The notes under the pieces were generated by a model, which made no database searches, was not told where the DNA came from, and saw only the letters and a list, made by a program, of their open reading frames with translations. A stretch of DNA of 64,000 nt from an uncultured Paracoccaceae bacterium (GTDB lineage: Bacteria; Pseudomonadota; Alphaproteobacteria; Rhodobacterales; Rhodobacteraceae): NCBI GenBank assembly GCA_934500835.1, contig CAKSTR010000013.1, forward strand, positions 62,001 to 126,000, written 5' to 3'. Below are positions 46,414 to 56,196 of this stretch, in pieces. How positions within the stretch are numbered: the first letter of the stretch is position 1; each line of letters begins with the position of its first letter. The translations under genes were made by a program, and so were the position numbers.

Positions 46414-47370
46414 TCAGGCGTTCGCCAGCGCCCGGGTGAAAAGCCGGGGGTCCACATTGCCGCCCGAAAGGACGCAGACCACGGTATCGCCCAGATCCGG
46501 GGCGAACAGGGCTGCGGCAAGGGCGACGGCGCCGCCCGGCTCGGCCACCACCCGCAGATGGCCGAAGGCAAGGGCCACGGCCTCCATCGCCTGATCGTCG
46601 CTGACCACAAGTCCCGGCCCGGCAAGGCGCTGCAGGACCGGCAGGGTCAGGCGGCCGGGCTCTGGCGTCAGGATGGCGTCGCAGACCGATCCGGTGGTTG
46701 CGGCATTGCGCAAGGACCGGCCTGCGGCCAGAGAGCGGGCCATGTCGTCAAAGCCCGCAGGCTCCACCGTCCGCGCCCTGAGGTCGGGGGCCATGGCGGC
46801 CAGGGCCACCGCGATCCCGGTGGAAAGGCCGCCGCCGCCGCAGGGGACCAGAACGTCGGCGCGGCTGACGCCGGCCTCGGCCAGCTGAGCGGCAAGCTCC
46901 AGCCCGACGGTGCCCTGGCCGGCGATGACATCCGGGTGGTCGAAGGGCGGCACCAGCACCAGCCCGCGTTCGGCCGACAGGCGGGTGGCGAGCGCGTCGC
47001 GGTCTGTCGTCGCGCGGTCATATAGCACCACTTCGGCCCCATAGGCGCGGGTATTGGCGATCTTCACCGCCGGCGCGTCCGAGGGCATCAGGATCACCGC
47101 TGCCACCCCATGCGCGGCTGCGGCCCAGGCCACGCCTTGGGCGTGGTTGCCCGAGGACATCGCCAGCACCCCTGCACCCGGCGGCAGAGCCGAGACGGCA
47201 GACCAGCCGCCGCGCGCCTTGAAGCTGCCGGTGATCTGCAGGGCCTCGGCCTTCACCAGCACGCGGCGGCCGGCGATCCGGTCAAGAAGCGGCGCGTTCA
47301 GCAGCGGGGTCTGGCGGATATGGCCGGCCATGCGAGCGGCGGCGGTCTCGATGGCGGCAAGCGTGGTCAT
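46414..47370 (-). CDS. Threonine/serine dehydratase-like PLP enzyme
   Basis: 318 residues of the fold-type II PLP family. The cofactor Lys is in TGSFKARGG, the phosphate loop is PCGGGGLSTG, and SSGNHAQGVAW is the substrate-binding Asn loop. There is no C-terminal ACT domain, so it is a catabolic or 3-hydroxyaspartate/threonine type enzyme rather than an isoleucine-regulated IlvA. Its ATG overlaps the upstream hydrolase stop by 4 bases. Confidence 0.9.
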   Translation of the reverse strand: MTTLAAIETAAARMAGHIRQTPLLNAPLLDRIAGRRVLVKAEALQITGSFKARGGWSAVSALPPGAGVLAMSSGNHAQGVAWAAAAHGVAAVILMPSDAPAVKIANTRAYGAEVVLYDRATTDRDALATRLSAERGLVLVPPFDHPDVIAGQGTVGLELAAQLAEAGVSRADVLVPCGGGGLSTGIAVALAAMAPDLRARTVEPAGFDDMARSLAAGRSLRNAATTGSVCDAILTPEPGRLTLPVLQRLAGPGLVVSDDQAMEAVALAFGHLRVVAEPGGAVALAAALFAPDLGDTVVCVLSGGNVDPRLFTRALANA

Positions 47371-48197
47371 TGCATGGTCTCCAGCCAGCGACGCAGCACC
47401 GCGAGGGAGTCCGCCTCGTCAAGAAAGGGGACATGGGCGCGGTCGGGCACATCGGCAAAGATCATGTCGGGCCGGCGACGCTGCATTTCCGCCGCCACCT
47501 CAGACGACAGCAGGTCCGAGTTCGCCCCGCGGATCAGCGCCAGCGGCAGACCGGCGCAGGCGTCGAACAGCGGCCAGAGATCGGCCGGCGGGCCTTTGAA
47601 GGCGGCACGGAACGAGTCGCGCAGGGCAGGGTCGTATTTCAGTTCCAGCCCCGCCGGGGTCTGGTCGTAGAAATGCGAGACTTCCTCAAGCCAGCGGCTG
47701 GCGGGCACGTTCGCAAAGCCGGCCATGGCCTTCGGCAGCTTCGCCGCCATGTCTTCCAGCGTTTTTGCCGAGGGTTTCAGGCCGACGTAGTCCTTGATCC
47801 GCTCCAGCCCCGGCTGATGGAGAACCGGGCCGACGTCGTTCAGGCACAGGCCAAGCAGACGTGGCTTGGCCACCGCCGCAAGATACATCCCGATCAGCCC
47901 CCCGCGCGAGGTGCCAAGGACAGCCGCCTGTGCCACGCCCAGACGGTCCAGCAGCGCCAGCGCATCCCGCGCCTCGACGGGAACGGTATAGGTATCGGCC
48001 CCGGTGCGGTCGCTGCCGCCACGGCCGCGATAGTCCATCCGGATCACCCGGCAGCCGGCAAGGCTGGGCAGGACATAGTCGAAATCTTCCATGGTGCGGG
48101 TCAGGCCGCTGAGGCACAGAAGCGGCAGCCCTTCGCCTTCGTCGCGGTAGGCCAGCCTTGCCCCGTCGGGTGCGGTGAAATGGCTTGCGCCCTGCAT
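47367..48197 (-). CDS. Alpha/beta hydrolase
   Basis: 276 residues. GEGLPLLCLSGLTRTMEDFD holds the oxyanion region, VLGTSRGGLIGMY is the nucleophile elbow (Ser), and the acid/base pair is probably Asp in IRGANSDLLSSE and His in DRAHVPFLDEA. The ATG at 48197 follows AAGGGGGG. It is the first gene of the hydrolase-dehydratase pair and divergent from the ABC exporter. The substrate is unknown. Confidence 0.88.
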   Translation of the reverse strand: MQGASHFTAPDGARLAYRDEGEGLPLLCLSGLTRTMEDFDYVLPSLAGCRVIRMDYRGRGGSDRTGADTYTVPVEARDALALLDRLGVAQAAVLGTSRGGLIGMYLAAVAKPRLLGLCLNDVGPVLHQPGLERIKDYVGLKPSAKTLEDMAAKLPKAMAGFANVPASRWLEEVSHFYDQTPAGLELKYDPALRDSFRAAFKGPPADLWPLFDACAGLPLALIRGANSDLLSSEVAAEMQRRRPDMIFADVPDRAHVPFLDEADSLAVLRRWLETMQ

Positions 48198-48350
48198 GAT
48201 TGCCCCCCTTGATCTGCCGCGGGATGCTGCACGGACGGGCGGCGGAAGGCAACCGCCCGGGCCGCGATTTCCGCCCGCGACAAAGGCGGCGCTTGCCCGG
48301 GGGCGGCTTGGGACGTAAACCCCGCCCCGCGCGACAGGAAAGGCAAACCC

Positions 48351-50135
48351 ATGGCCCGCAAGCCCGAGACGACCGAGGATCGCCCCGCCTCCCGCAGCGT
48401 CGGCGCTCTGCGCGGGCTGGCGCCCTTCCTGCGGCCCTACCGGGTGATGACCATCGGCGCGGCGCTGGCGCTGATCCTGACCGCCACCGTCAGCCTGATC
48501 TTGCCCCTTGCCGTGCGCCGGGTGGTCGACGGGTTCCAGACCGCCGATGTCGGCCTGCTGGACGATTATTTCGCGGCCTTCCTTGCCATTGCCGCGCTTC
48601 TGGCCCTTGGCACCGGGCTGCGCTACTGGCTGGTCACCCGCTTGGGCGAGTATGTCGTGGCCGACATCCGCCGCGCGGTCTTCGACAAGGTCATGGCCAT
48701 GAGCCCGACCTTCTTCGAGCGGATCATGACCGGCGAGATCCTCAGCCGGATCACCACCGACACCACGTTGATCCTGTCGGTGATCGGGTCGTCCGTCTCG
48801 GTCGCCTTGCGCAACCTGCTGATGCTTCTGGGCGGCATGGTGCTTCTGGTCCTGACCTCGGCCAAGCTGGCGGGGCTGGTCTTGCTGATCGTGCCGGCTG
48901 TCGTGGTGCCCATCGTCGTGCTGGGGCGGCGGCTGCGCAATCTCAGCCGCGAGAATCAGGACTGGATCGCAGCCTCGTCCGGCTCGGCCTCGGAGTCGCT
49001 GACGGCGGTGCAGACGGTGCAGGCCTTCACCCATGAAAGCCAGACCCGCGCCACCTTCGCCGACCTGACCGCGCGCAGCCTGACGTCGGCCAATGCGCGG
49101 ATCTCGACCCGCGCCGTGATGACGGTGATCGTGATCTTCCTCGTTTTCGCCGGGATCGTCGGTGTCCTCTGGGTCGGCGCGCGCGATGTGCGATCAGGCG
49201 CGATGTCGGTGGGAGAACTGATCCAGTTCGTCATCTATGCGGTGATGGTGGCCGGCTCTGTCGGTGCGCTGTCCGAGATCTGGGGCGAATTGATGCGCGC
49301 CGCCGGGGCGACCGAGCGTCTGGTCGAGCTTCTCTCCACCAGGGACACCGTGCAGGACCCGGCCGCGCCGGTCCGACTGCCGCGCCCGGTGCGGGGCGAG
49401 ATCGCCTTTCACGATGTGACCTTCCGCTACCCGGCCCGGCCCTCGGTCTCGGCCCTGAACGGGATCAGCCTGACCGTGCGTCCGGGCGAGACGGTGGCGC
49501 TGGTCGGCCCTTCGGGCGCGGGCAAGACCACGATCCTGCAACTTCTGCTGCGCCACTACGATCCGCAGCACGGCAAGGTCACGCTGGACGGTATCGACCT
49601 GCGCGACATGGAGCGCGAGGATTTCCGCACCGCACTGGCGCTGGTGCCGCAGGACCCGGTGATCTTTGCGGCCACCGCCCGCGACAACATTCGCTTCGGC
49701 CGGCCCGGGGCCTCGGATGCCGAGGTGGAGGCCGCCGCCCGCGCCGCCGCCGCGCATGACTTCCTGACCGCGCTGCCCGAGGGATATGACACCTTCTTGG
49801 GCGAGCGGGGCGTGATGCTGTCGGGCGGCCAGCGTCAGCGGGTCGCCATCGCCCGCGCCATCCTGCGCGATGCGCCGGTGCTTTTGCTGGACGAGGCGAC
49901 CTCGGCGCTGGATGCCGAATCCGAACGGGCGGTGCAGTCGGCGGTCGAGGCGATGGCCCGGGGGCGGACCACCCTTGTCGTGGCGCATCGGCTGGCAACG
50001 GTGAAGCGCGCCGACCGGATCGTCGTCTTCGACGGCGGGCAGATCGTGGCGCAGGGCCGGCATGATGATCTGGTGGCCGAGGGCGGGCTTTACGCGCGCC
50101 TTGCCCGGCTGCAGTTCACCGACGGGACGGTCTGA
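48351..50135 (+). CDS. ABC exporter, fused permease and ATPase (MsbA-like)
   Basis: 594 residues. An N-terminal six-helix transmembrane domain (about 25-320) is followed by an ATPase domain with Walker A GPSGAGKTT, signature LSGGQRQRVAIARAIL, Walker B VLLLDEATSALDAES and H-loop VVAHRLATV. The family exports lipids, drugs or peptides as a homodimer. The insert/length matches the lipid-A/multidrug exporter group common in Rhodobacteraceae. The substrate is not evident. Confidence 0.92.
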   Translation: MARKPETTEDRPASRSVGALRGLAPFLRPYRVMTIGAALALILTATVSLILPLAVRRVVDGFQTADVGLLDDYFAAFLAIAALLALGTGLRYWLVTRLGEYVVADIRRAVFDKVMAMSPTFFERIMTGEILSRITTDTTLILSVIGSSVSVALRNLLMLLGGMVLLVLTSAKLAGLVLLIVPAVVVPIVVLGRRLRNLSRENQDWIAASSGSASESLTAVQTVQAFTHESQTRATFADLTARSLTSANARISTRAVMTVIVIFLVFAGIVGVLWVGARDVRSGAMSVGELIQFVIYAVMVAGSVGALSEIWGELMRAAGATERLVELLSTRDTVQDPAAPVRLPRPVRGEIAFHDVTFRYPARPSVSALNGISLTVRPGETVALVGPSGAGKTTILQLLLRHYDPQHGKVTLDGIDLRDMEREDFRTALALVPQDPVIFAATARDNIRFGRPGASDAEVEAAARAAAAHDFLTALPEGYDTFLGERGVMLSGGQRQRVAIARAILRDAPVLLLDEATSALDAESERAVQSAVEAMARGRTTLVVAHRLATVKRADRIVVFDGGQIVAQGRHDDLVAEGGLYARLARLQFTDGTV

Positions 50136-50300
50136 CCGCCGGTCTTCGGCAACCGGACCGGCATCGAAGCCCTGCGCGCAGAGCTGCGCAAAGGACGTTG
50201 CGTCCGGCCTTCGTGAAAAAGGTTGGCAAATCCGGCGGCCCCTCCCATCTTTGACACTGCAGGCCTCCGGGGAAAGAGGGGCGAGAAAGGGGAGGGTACC

Positions 50301-52193
50301 ATGGGAGAATTCGCGACACTCGCGGATGTGAAGGCGATCGAGGCCGAGGCCCGGTGGGCCGATCTGGACGTCGCCCGCACGATGCATGAATTTCTCTCGC
50401 GCGCGAAGGCCGCGCATGGGGATCGCCCGGCGATCAGCTATCAGCTGCTTTCCGCCCCCGATGCCCCGGCGCGGACGCTGACCTGGTCCGGGCTGCACGC
50501 CGATGTCACCCGGGCCGCCAACCTCTTCCGCAGCCTCGGGATCGGGCCGAAGGATGTGGTCGCCTACGTGCTGCCGAACACGATGGAAACCGCCGTCACC
50601 CTTCTGGGCGGGGCCGTGGCCGGCATCGTCAACCCGATCAACCCGCTTCTGGAGCCCGAACAGATCGGCGCCATCCTGCGCGAGACCGGCGCGAAGGTCG
50701 TCGTCACCCTGCGGCCCTTCCCGAAGACCGACCTTGCGCAGAAGGTGGCCGAGGCGGTGAGACACGCGCCGGCCGTGCGAACGGTGCTGGAGATCGACCT
50801 TCTGACCTACCTGACCGGGCTGAAGAAGCTGATCGTGCCGCTGATCCGGCCGAAGAACCCCGCCAGCCACAGGGCCGAGGTGAAGAACTTCCACACCGAG
50901 ATCGCCCGCCAGCCGGCGGACCGTCTGACCTTCGATGATCCCAAGGACGACCGCGTGGCCGCCTATTTCCACACCGGCGGCACCACCGGGATGCCGAAGG
51001 TGGCGCAGCACAAGGTCTCGGGCATGGTCTACAACGGCTGGCTTGGGCAGCGGCTCCTGTTCACGCCGCAGGATGTGGTGATGTGCCCGCTGCCGCTGTT
51101 CCACGTCTTTGCGGCCTATCCGATCCTGATGTCGATGATCGCCTCGGGCGCGCATGTCATCTTCCCGACGCCGCAGGGCTATCGGGGGGAGGGCGTCTTC
51201 GACAACCTCTGGAAGCTGATCGAACGCTGGAAGTGCAGCTATCTGATCACGGTGCCCACCGCCCTTGCCGCGCTGATGCAGCGCCCGGTGAATGCCGATA
51301 TCTCCAGCCTGAAGAACGGGTTCTCCGGCTCCGCCCCGCTGCCGATCGAGCTTTACAACCGCTTCAAGAAGGAAACCGAGGTCGAGATCGTCGAAGGCTA
51401 CGGGCTGACCGAATGCACCTGCCTTGTCGCGGTGAACCCGCCGGGCGGCACCAAGAAGATCGGCTCGGTCGGGCTGCCGTTCCCCTATACCCATGTCCGC
51501 ATCCTGACCAAGGAGGGTGCCATCGGCTTCCGCGAATGCGCGGTGGACGAGGTGGGCGAGATCTGCGTCGCCAATCCGGGCGTCTTCGAAGGCTCGACCT
51601 ATACCGAGACCGACAAGAACAAGGATCTTTTCGCCGAAGGCCGCTTCCTGCGGACCGGCGATCTGGGGCGGTTGGATAGCGATGGCTATCTCTACATCAC
51701 CGGCCGGGCCAAGGATCTGATCATTCGCGGCGGCCACAACATCGATCCCGCCCTGATCGAAGAGGCGCTGATGGGCCATCCGGCGGTGGCCTTCGTCGGT
51801 GCCATCGGCCAGCCCGACGCGCATTCGGGCGAATTGCCCTGCGCCTATGTCGAGGTGGTGAAGGATGCGCAGGTGACGGTGGCCGACCTGCAGGCCTATG
51901 CCGAGAAGCATATCGCCGAACGCGCCGCGGTGCCGAAATACATCGAGATCCTGCCCGAACTGCCGAAAACCGCCGTCGGCAAGATCTTCAAGCCCGACCT
52001 GCGCCGGCTGGCGATCACCCGAGTCTATGATGCGACACTGAAGGCGGCTGGCGTGCCCGCCCATGTGGCCGAAGTGATCGAGGACAAGAAACGCGGCCTT
52101 GTCGCCCGACTAGCGCGGGACGGGGCCACGGATGATGCGGCGGTGGCCGAACTTCTGGGCAACTTCACCTGCGCCTGGGAATGGCAGGCCTGA
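50301..52193 (+). CDS. Acyl-CoA synthetase (AMP-forming)
   Basis: 630 residues from the ATG at 50301 after GGGGAGGG. The AMP-binding P-loop is AAYFHTGGTTGMPKVAQHKV. Further motifs are PLPLFHVFAAYP, GYGLTECTC, the Asp hinge in LRTGDLGRLDSDGYLYITGR and catalytic Lys in LPKTAVGKIFKPDL. It joins a carboxylic acid to CoA with ATP. The N-terminal about 60 residues and the C-terminal tail are longer than in short-chain synthetases. The chain-length preference is unknown. Confidence 0.93.
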   Translation: MGEFATLADVKAIEAEARWADLDVARTMHEFLSRAKAAHGDRPAISYQLLSAPDAPARTLTWSGLHADVTRAANLFRSLGIGPKDVVAYVLPNTMETAVTLLGGAVAGIVNPINPLLEPEQIGAILRETGAKVVVTLRPFPKTDLAQKVAEAVRHAPAVRTVLEIDLLTYLTGLKKLIVPLIRPKNPASHRAEVKNFHTEIARQPADRLTFDDPKDDRVAAYFHTGGTTGMPKVAQHKVSGMVYNGWLGQRLLFTPQDVVMCPLPLFHVFAAYPILMSMIASGAHVIFPTPQGYRGEGVFDNLWKLIERWKCSYLITVPTALAALMQRPVNADISSLKNGFSGSAPLPIELYNRFKKETEVEIVEGYGLTECTCLVAVNPPGGTKKIGSVGLPFPYTHVRILTKEGAIGFRECAVDEVGEICVANPGVFEGSTYTETDKNKDLFAEGRFLRTGDLGRLDSDGYLYITGRAKDLIIRGGHNIDPALIEEALMGHPAVAFVGAIGQPDAHSGELPCAYVEVVKDAQVTVADLQAYAEKHIAERAAVPKYIEILPELPKTAVGKIFKPDLRRLAITRVYDATLKAAGVPAHVAEVIEDKKRGLVARLARDGATDDAAVAELLGNFTCAWEWQA

Positions 52194-52285
52194 ACCTGCG
52201 GGTGGTCGGCGAAGCCGGTTGAGCGGCTGCAGCCGCAAGCCTTTCGGGGAGGCTGGCCGGCCCGAGGGTGGCAGGCGTTGCCGCC

Positions 52286-52395
52286 GGGGGCGCTTCGCCC
52301 CCCGGACCCCCAAGGATATTTGGGCCAAGATGAAGACTGCGGCTTTCATCTTGGCCCAAATATCCCCGCCGGAGGCAGCACGGCGTCCGGGGGGC
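52286..52395 (+). repeat. Structured intergenic repeat, copies B and C in head-to-head inversion
   Basis: Copy B has the hairpin GGGGGCG-CTT-CGCCCCC (52286-52302), then GGACCCCCAAGGATATTT and GGGCCAAGATGAA. Copy C is the inverse: TTCATCTTGGCCC then AAATATCC, then a GC-rich tail. The conserved blocks of the two copies are perfect complements over 21 bases (52314-52334 with 52345-52365) with a 10-base loop. The pair stands between the acyl-CoA synthetase and secreted-protein genes. Confidence 0.88.
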
Positions 52396-52485
52396 AAGCC
52401 GGATGACAGGAAGTTTCATTTGCCTGAATCGCAGCGCCTGCGCCAGACTGGCGGCAAGACGCGATCATCCGAGAAGGCAAGACTT

Positions 52486-53016
52486 ATGATTTTCCGCAAA
52501 TCCCTTTTGGCCGCCGCCGCTGTCGTGGCCCTCGCATTGCCCGCTGCAGCCCAGCAGTCCGAGGTCCTGTTCCAGCACAAGCACTGGCGGGTCGAACTGG
52601 TGGCCTGGGATGACGGCGTTCTGGGATGTCAGGCGACGGTGGGAACCGATACCGAGAGCTTCTCGATCTGGACTTTCCAGGATTCCACGGTGCAGTTGCA
52701 GTTCTATTCCAAGGCCTGGGATTTCGGCGAGGGGGACTCGGCCGACCTGCAGTTGCAGATCGACCGCAAGCCGCAATGGAACCTGACCGATGCCGAGCTT
52801 TACCGCAATTCGGTGCTGTTCACGCTGCCCGACAGCGATTCCGGGGTGGAGTTCATCGTCGAGGTTGCCAAGGGAAACCGGCTCTATCTGCGCTCGGCTG
52901 ACGGGGGGGCGGTGCAGGACTATTCCCTTTCGGGCAGCCGGGCCTCGATCGATGCGCTGATCGAATGCGGCAATGTCATCACGCAGCAGCCGAAGTCGAA
53001 GAACCCCTTCAACTGA
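52486..53016 (+). CDS. Secreted protein of unknown function
   Basis: 176 residues. The ATG at 52486 follows GAGAAGG and begins a Sec signal peptide (SLLAAAAVVALALPAAAQ, cleavage after AQ or AA). The mature part has beta-rich, aromatic text (HWRVELVAWDDGVLGCQATV, two Cys at about 50 and 163 that could pair). I see no membrane helix or catalytic motif. Downstream dtd is on the other strand. It probably works in the periplasm, with no function assigned. Confidence 0.85.
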   Translation: MIFRKSLLAAAAVVALALPAAAQQSEVLFQHKHWRVELVAWDDGVLGCQATVGTDTESFSIWTFQDSTVQLQFYSKAWDFGEGDSADLQLQIDRKPQWNLTDAELYRNSVLFTLPDSDSGVEFIVEVAKGNRLYLRSADGGAVQDYSLSGSRASIDALIECGNVITQQPKSKNPFN

Positions 53017-53023
53017 CCCCCTA

Positions 53024-53464
53024 TCACGGGGCGGTGTCGATCCAGATCGTCACCGGCCCGTCGTTGACCAGCTCAACCGCCATGTCGGCGCCGAAGATGC
53101 CGGTTTCGGTCGGGATGCCTTCGGCGGCAAGGGCGGTGGCGAAGGCCTCGTAAAGCCGCTTGCCCTCATCTGGCGGGGCGGCGGTGGAGAAGCCGGGGCG
53201 GTTGCCGCGCAGGTCGGCGGCCAGGGTGAACTGGCTGATCACAAGGGCCGATCCGCCGATGTCGCGGACCGACAGGTTCATCTTGCCCTGATCGTCCTTG
53301 AAGATCCGCATCTTGGCGATCTTCGCCGCCAGCTTTGCGGGCTGGTCGTCGGCGTCGCCCTGCATGGCGCAGACAAGGATCATCAGCCCCGGCCCGCAGC
53401 GCCCCGCAATCTGCCCATCCACCGTGACCTGTGCGTGGGCAACCCGCTGGAGGACGGCCCTCAC
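53024..53464 (-). CDS. dtd: D-aminoacyl-tRNA deacylase
   Basis: 146 residues. It removes D-amino acids wrongly attached to tRNA in the cytosol. Signatures are [20 protein letters not shown], the catalytic cross-subunit loop [20 protein letters not shown] (SQFTL) and the C-terminal [14 protein letters not shown] (NxGP motif). Its ATG overlaps the stop of the upstream kinase gene by 4 bases. Confidence 0.96.
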   Translation of the reverse strand: MRAVLQRVAHAQVTVDGQIAGRCGPGLMILVCAMQGDADDQPAKLAAKIAKMRIFKDDQGKMNLSVRDIGGSALVISQFTLAADLRGNRPGFSTAAPPDEGKRLYEAFATALAAEGIPTETGIFGADMAVELVNDGPVTIWIDTAP

Positions 53465-54369
53465 AGCTCGTGCGCCCAGGGCGGGTTGGCGCCGGGGCGC
53501 GAGCAGGTGATGGCCGCGGCGCGCACGCCAAGGCCAAGGGCCGCAGTCAGGTGATCATCGGTCAGGGCCGCGACTGCGGCCTTCGACAGCAGGTCCGCCC
53601 GGTCCAGCGCGGCAAGGAAACCCGCATTGAAAGTGTCGCCGGCGCCCACGGTATCGGCGACGGTGATCTTCGGGGCGGGAACCGAGACTTTGCCGCGCGC
53701 AGTATGGGCGCTGGCGCCCTTTGCGCCTTCGGTGATCAGCACCACCTTTGCGCCCTTGGCCAGAAGCGCCCCGGGGTCGGTGGAGCCGTAGAGCCAGACC
53801 GCGTCTTCATCCGACAGTTTCACGATGTCGGCGGCGGCGGCCATCCGGTCGATCCGGGCGGTATAGGCGGCGCGGTCGCGCACGAAGCCGGGGCGGACAT
53901 TGGGGTCCAGCATGGTCACCCGCTGGGACGCCTGCCGCAGGAACATCGCCTCGAGCGCCGTGCCGCAGGGCTCCACCGCCAGCCAGATCCCGCCCGAGAA
54001 ATAGGCGGTGATGCTGGCCGGCAGGTCGGGCATGTCGGCCAGTGTCATCATCCGGCCAGCGGTATTTTCGTCGTAAAAAGCGTAGGTTGCGCTGCCATCT
54101 ACCAGCTTGACGAAGGCCAGCGTGGTCGGCCGGTCCGAGACGACGGCATAATCGAGATTGACCCTGGATGCCGCAAGGGTGCTGCGCAACACGTCGCCCA
54201 TCAGGTCGGTCGAGAGGCCGGTCAGGAAGCCCGAACTGGCGCCAAGCCGGGCCAGAGCGATGGCCGTGTTCATCACCGCACCGCCCGCGTAGGGGGCAAA
54301 GCACGGCTCTCCGCCGGTGCTTTCGCGCGGCAGCATGTCGATCAGGGCCTCGCCGCTGCTGAGAATCAT
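53461..54369 (-). CDS. PfkB-family carbohydrate kinase (fructokinase-like)
   Basis: 302 residues. The family N-terminus [20 protein letters not shown] and the C-terminal ATP/catalytic motif [20 protein letters not shown] (Asp base) are clear. Sequence style is nearest to bacterial fructokinases, which make fructose-6-phosphate from fructose and ATP. Translation is coupled to dtd by the ATGA overlap. Confidence 0.9.
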   Translation of the reverse strand: MILSSGEALIDMLPRESTGGEPCFAPYAGGAVMNTAIALARLGASSGFLTGLSTDLMGDVLRSTLAASRVNLDYAVVSDRPTTLAFVKLVDGSATYAFYDENTAGRMMTLADMPDLPASITAYFSGGIWLAVEPCGTALEAMFLRQASQRVTMLDPNVRPGFVRDRAAYTARIDRMAAAADIVKLSDEDAVWLYGSTDPGALLAKGAKVVLITEGAKGASAHTARGKVSVPAPKITVADTVGAGDTFNAGFLAALDRADLLSKAAVAALTDDHLTAALGLGVRAAAITCSRPGANPPWAHEL

Positions 54370-54427
54370 CGGGCATCTCCTCCGGTTTGGCCAAGGGTAT
54401 CGGACGGCTGTCTGTTAGCGCAAACGG

Positions 54428-55405
54428 TCAGGCGAAGAAGGGGGCGAGATTGCTGCGCACCCGGTCCAGCGGCGTGGCGCCCGAGGTGTCGGGGACAAAA
54501 CGCTGGCCGGTGATCGCCTCGTAGGCGTCGATATAGACCTGCGCGGTGCGGGCGATCATTTCGGCCGGGATCTCGGGGATCGGGTCCTTGTAGGGGTCGC
54601 AGCGGGCGACGACCCAGGCGCGGATCACATCCTTGTCGAAGCTGGGCGGGCGGGTGCCGTCGCGCAGCGCCTCATCATAGCCCGAGGCGATCCAGTAGCG
54701 GCTGCTGTCGGGGGTGTGGATCTCATCGGCCAGAAGGATCTGGCCGGTGCCGTCGGTGCCGAATTCGTACTTGGTGTCGACAAGGATCAGCCCGCGCTCG
54801 GCCGCCATCTTCTGGCCGCGGGCGAAGAGGGCAAGCGCGTAGGCCGAGACTTCATCCCATTGTTTTTGCGTCAGAAGTCCCTGCTGCACAATCTCGGCTG
54901 CCGTCAGCGGCTCGTCATGGCCGCCGTCGAAGGCCTTGGAGGTGGGGGTGATGATCGCCTGTGGCAGCGCCTGGTTGTCGCGCAGCCCGTCGGGCAGGGT
55001 GTGGCCATACATCGCCCGCGCACCGGTCTTGTATTGCGTCAGGATCGAGGTCGAGGTGGTGCCGGCAAGGTAGCCGCGCACCACGATCTCTACCGGCAGG
55101 ATGTTAAGCCGGCGGCCCAGAACGGCGTTCGGGTCGGGGTAGGACAGCACATGGTTCGGGCACAAATCCGCTGTGGCATCAAACCAGTAGCGGGCGGTCT
55201 GCGTCAGAACCTGCCCCTTCAGCGGGATCGCGGCAAGGATGCGGTCGAAGGCGGAAATCCGGTCCGATGAGATCAGCAGCCGCCGGCCTTCGGGCGCTTC
55301 GGCGCTGGGCGGCAGATCGTAGCAGTCGCGGACCTTGCCGAAATAGGGCTTCGGCAGTTCCGGGATGCGGGCGTGGGGCAGGACGCGGGTCAGGTCGAGC
55401 GGCAT
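54428..55405 (-). CDS. purC: Phosphoribosylaminoimidazole-succinocarboxamide synthase
   Basis: 325 residues, the longer form of SAICAR synthase that resembles the eukaryotic Ade1 type. It joins aspartate to CAIR in purine synthesis. Motifs: [11 protein letters not shown] (nucleotide loop), [50 protein letters not shown] and [12 protein letters not shown]. It lies upstream of nothing in the same operon except possibly the kinase-dtd pair 58 bases on. Confidence 0.95.
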   Translation of the reverse strand: MPLDLTRVLPHARIPELPKPYFGKVRDCYDLPPSAEAPEGRRLLISSDRISAFDRILAAIPLKGQVLTQTARYWFDATADLCPNHVLSYPDPNAVLGRRLNILPVEIVVRGYLAGTTSTSILTQYKTGARAMYGHTLPDGLRDNQALPQAIITPTSKAFDGGHDEPLTAAEIVQQGLLTQKQWDEVSAYALALFARGQKMAAERGLILVDTKYEFGTDGTGQILLADEIHTPDSSRYWIASGYDEALRDGTRPPSFDKDVIRAWVVARCDPYKDPIPEIPAEMIARTAQVYIDAYEAITGQRFVPDTSGATPLDRVRSNLAPFFA

Positions 55406-55589
55406 CGGGGCCTCCGGGTCAGGATGGCGGCGGAATGGACCGGGGCAGGGGGGCTGTCAAGGGCGGGCCGGCCGGTTTTCGCACCGGCGGGCGGCGCGTG
55501 GTTTCCAGCAGCACCGGGTGCGCGGACGCCGCCGGCCGAACGCCGGGTCAAGCGACTGAAATCGCCGGAAAAAACGGGTATGGCGAAGG

Positions 55590-55611
55590 TATGATCCACG
55601 TATGATCCACG
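55590..55611. repeat. Short tandem duplication upstream of purC
   Basis: TATGATCCACG occurs twice in a row (55590-55600 and 55601-55611). It lies in the 292-base gap (55406-55697) between purC and the yjhQ-like gene, about 185 bases before the purC ATG. It may be a recent duplication or a binding site for a regulator. Apart from this the gap is featureless to me. Confidence 0.6.
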
Positions 55612-55697
55612 TAGGGCGCGGGTATGGCTGTTGCGACGTCGGCCGCCGCCGCCGAATCGTGCGGGCCTGCCATGGAAAGCTGCGGCAGGCCGGCCCG

Positions 55698-56195
55698 TCA
55701 GGCGTAGAACGCGGGGTGGTAGCGCACCTCGCCCTGCGGTGCGGCGCCGTCGAAGACAAGCGCCATGAAATATTCGGCCGGGACGCCGGGGAAGGTCAGC
55801 CCCGGCACCGGGGCAAAGCCGAAGCGGGCGTAGAAGGCGGGATCGCCCAGCACGACGCAGCCCCTGGCGCCATGGTCGCGCACCAGCCGCCCCAGCCCTT
55901 CGCGCAGCAGGCGGCTGCCGTGGCCCTGCCCCTGATGGTGTGGCGCCACCGAGACCGGGCCAAGCCCGAACCAGCCGTCGCTGCGCCCCGCCACCGAGAC
56001 GGCAGAGAAGCACAGATGCGCGCAGATCCCCTCCGCCGCCTCAAGCACCAGCGAAAGCGTCAGCGCGCCATCGTCGCGCAACGCGTCGATGATGGCGTAT
56101 TCGCGGCCCGAGGCATGGTCGGCCCCGGCAAAGGCCGCCTTGGTCAGGCTGCGGATGGGGCGGGCGTCCTGCGGGCGTTCGGAACGGATCAGCAT
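55698..56195 (-). CDS. yjhQ: GNAT acetyltransferase, YjhQ-like antitoxin partner
   Basis: 165 residues from the ATG at 56195. The GNAT acetyl-CoA signature is GPVSVAPHHQGQGHGSRLLR (QGQGxG/S), with the closing strand GDPAFYARFGFAPVPGLTFP. In E. coli the yjhX-yjhQ pair is described as toxin and acetyltransferase-type antitoxin. Here the gene starts one base after the yjhX-like stop, as expected for the pair. A stand-alone acetyltransferase role cannot be excluded. Confidence 0.82.
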   Translation of the reverse strand: MLIRSERPQDARPIRSLTKAAFAGADHASGREYAIIDALRDDGALTLSLVLEAAEGICAHLCFSAVSVAGRSDGWFGLGPVSVAPHHQGQGHGSRLLREGLGRLVRDHGARGCVVLGDPAFYARFGFAPVPGLTFPGVPAEYFMALVFDGAAPQGEVRYHPAFYA

Positions 56196-56196
56196 G

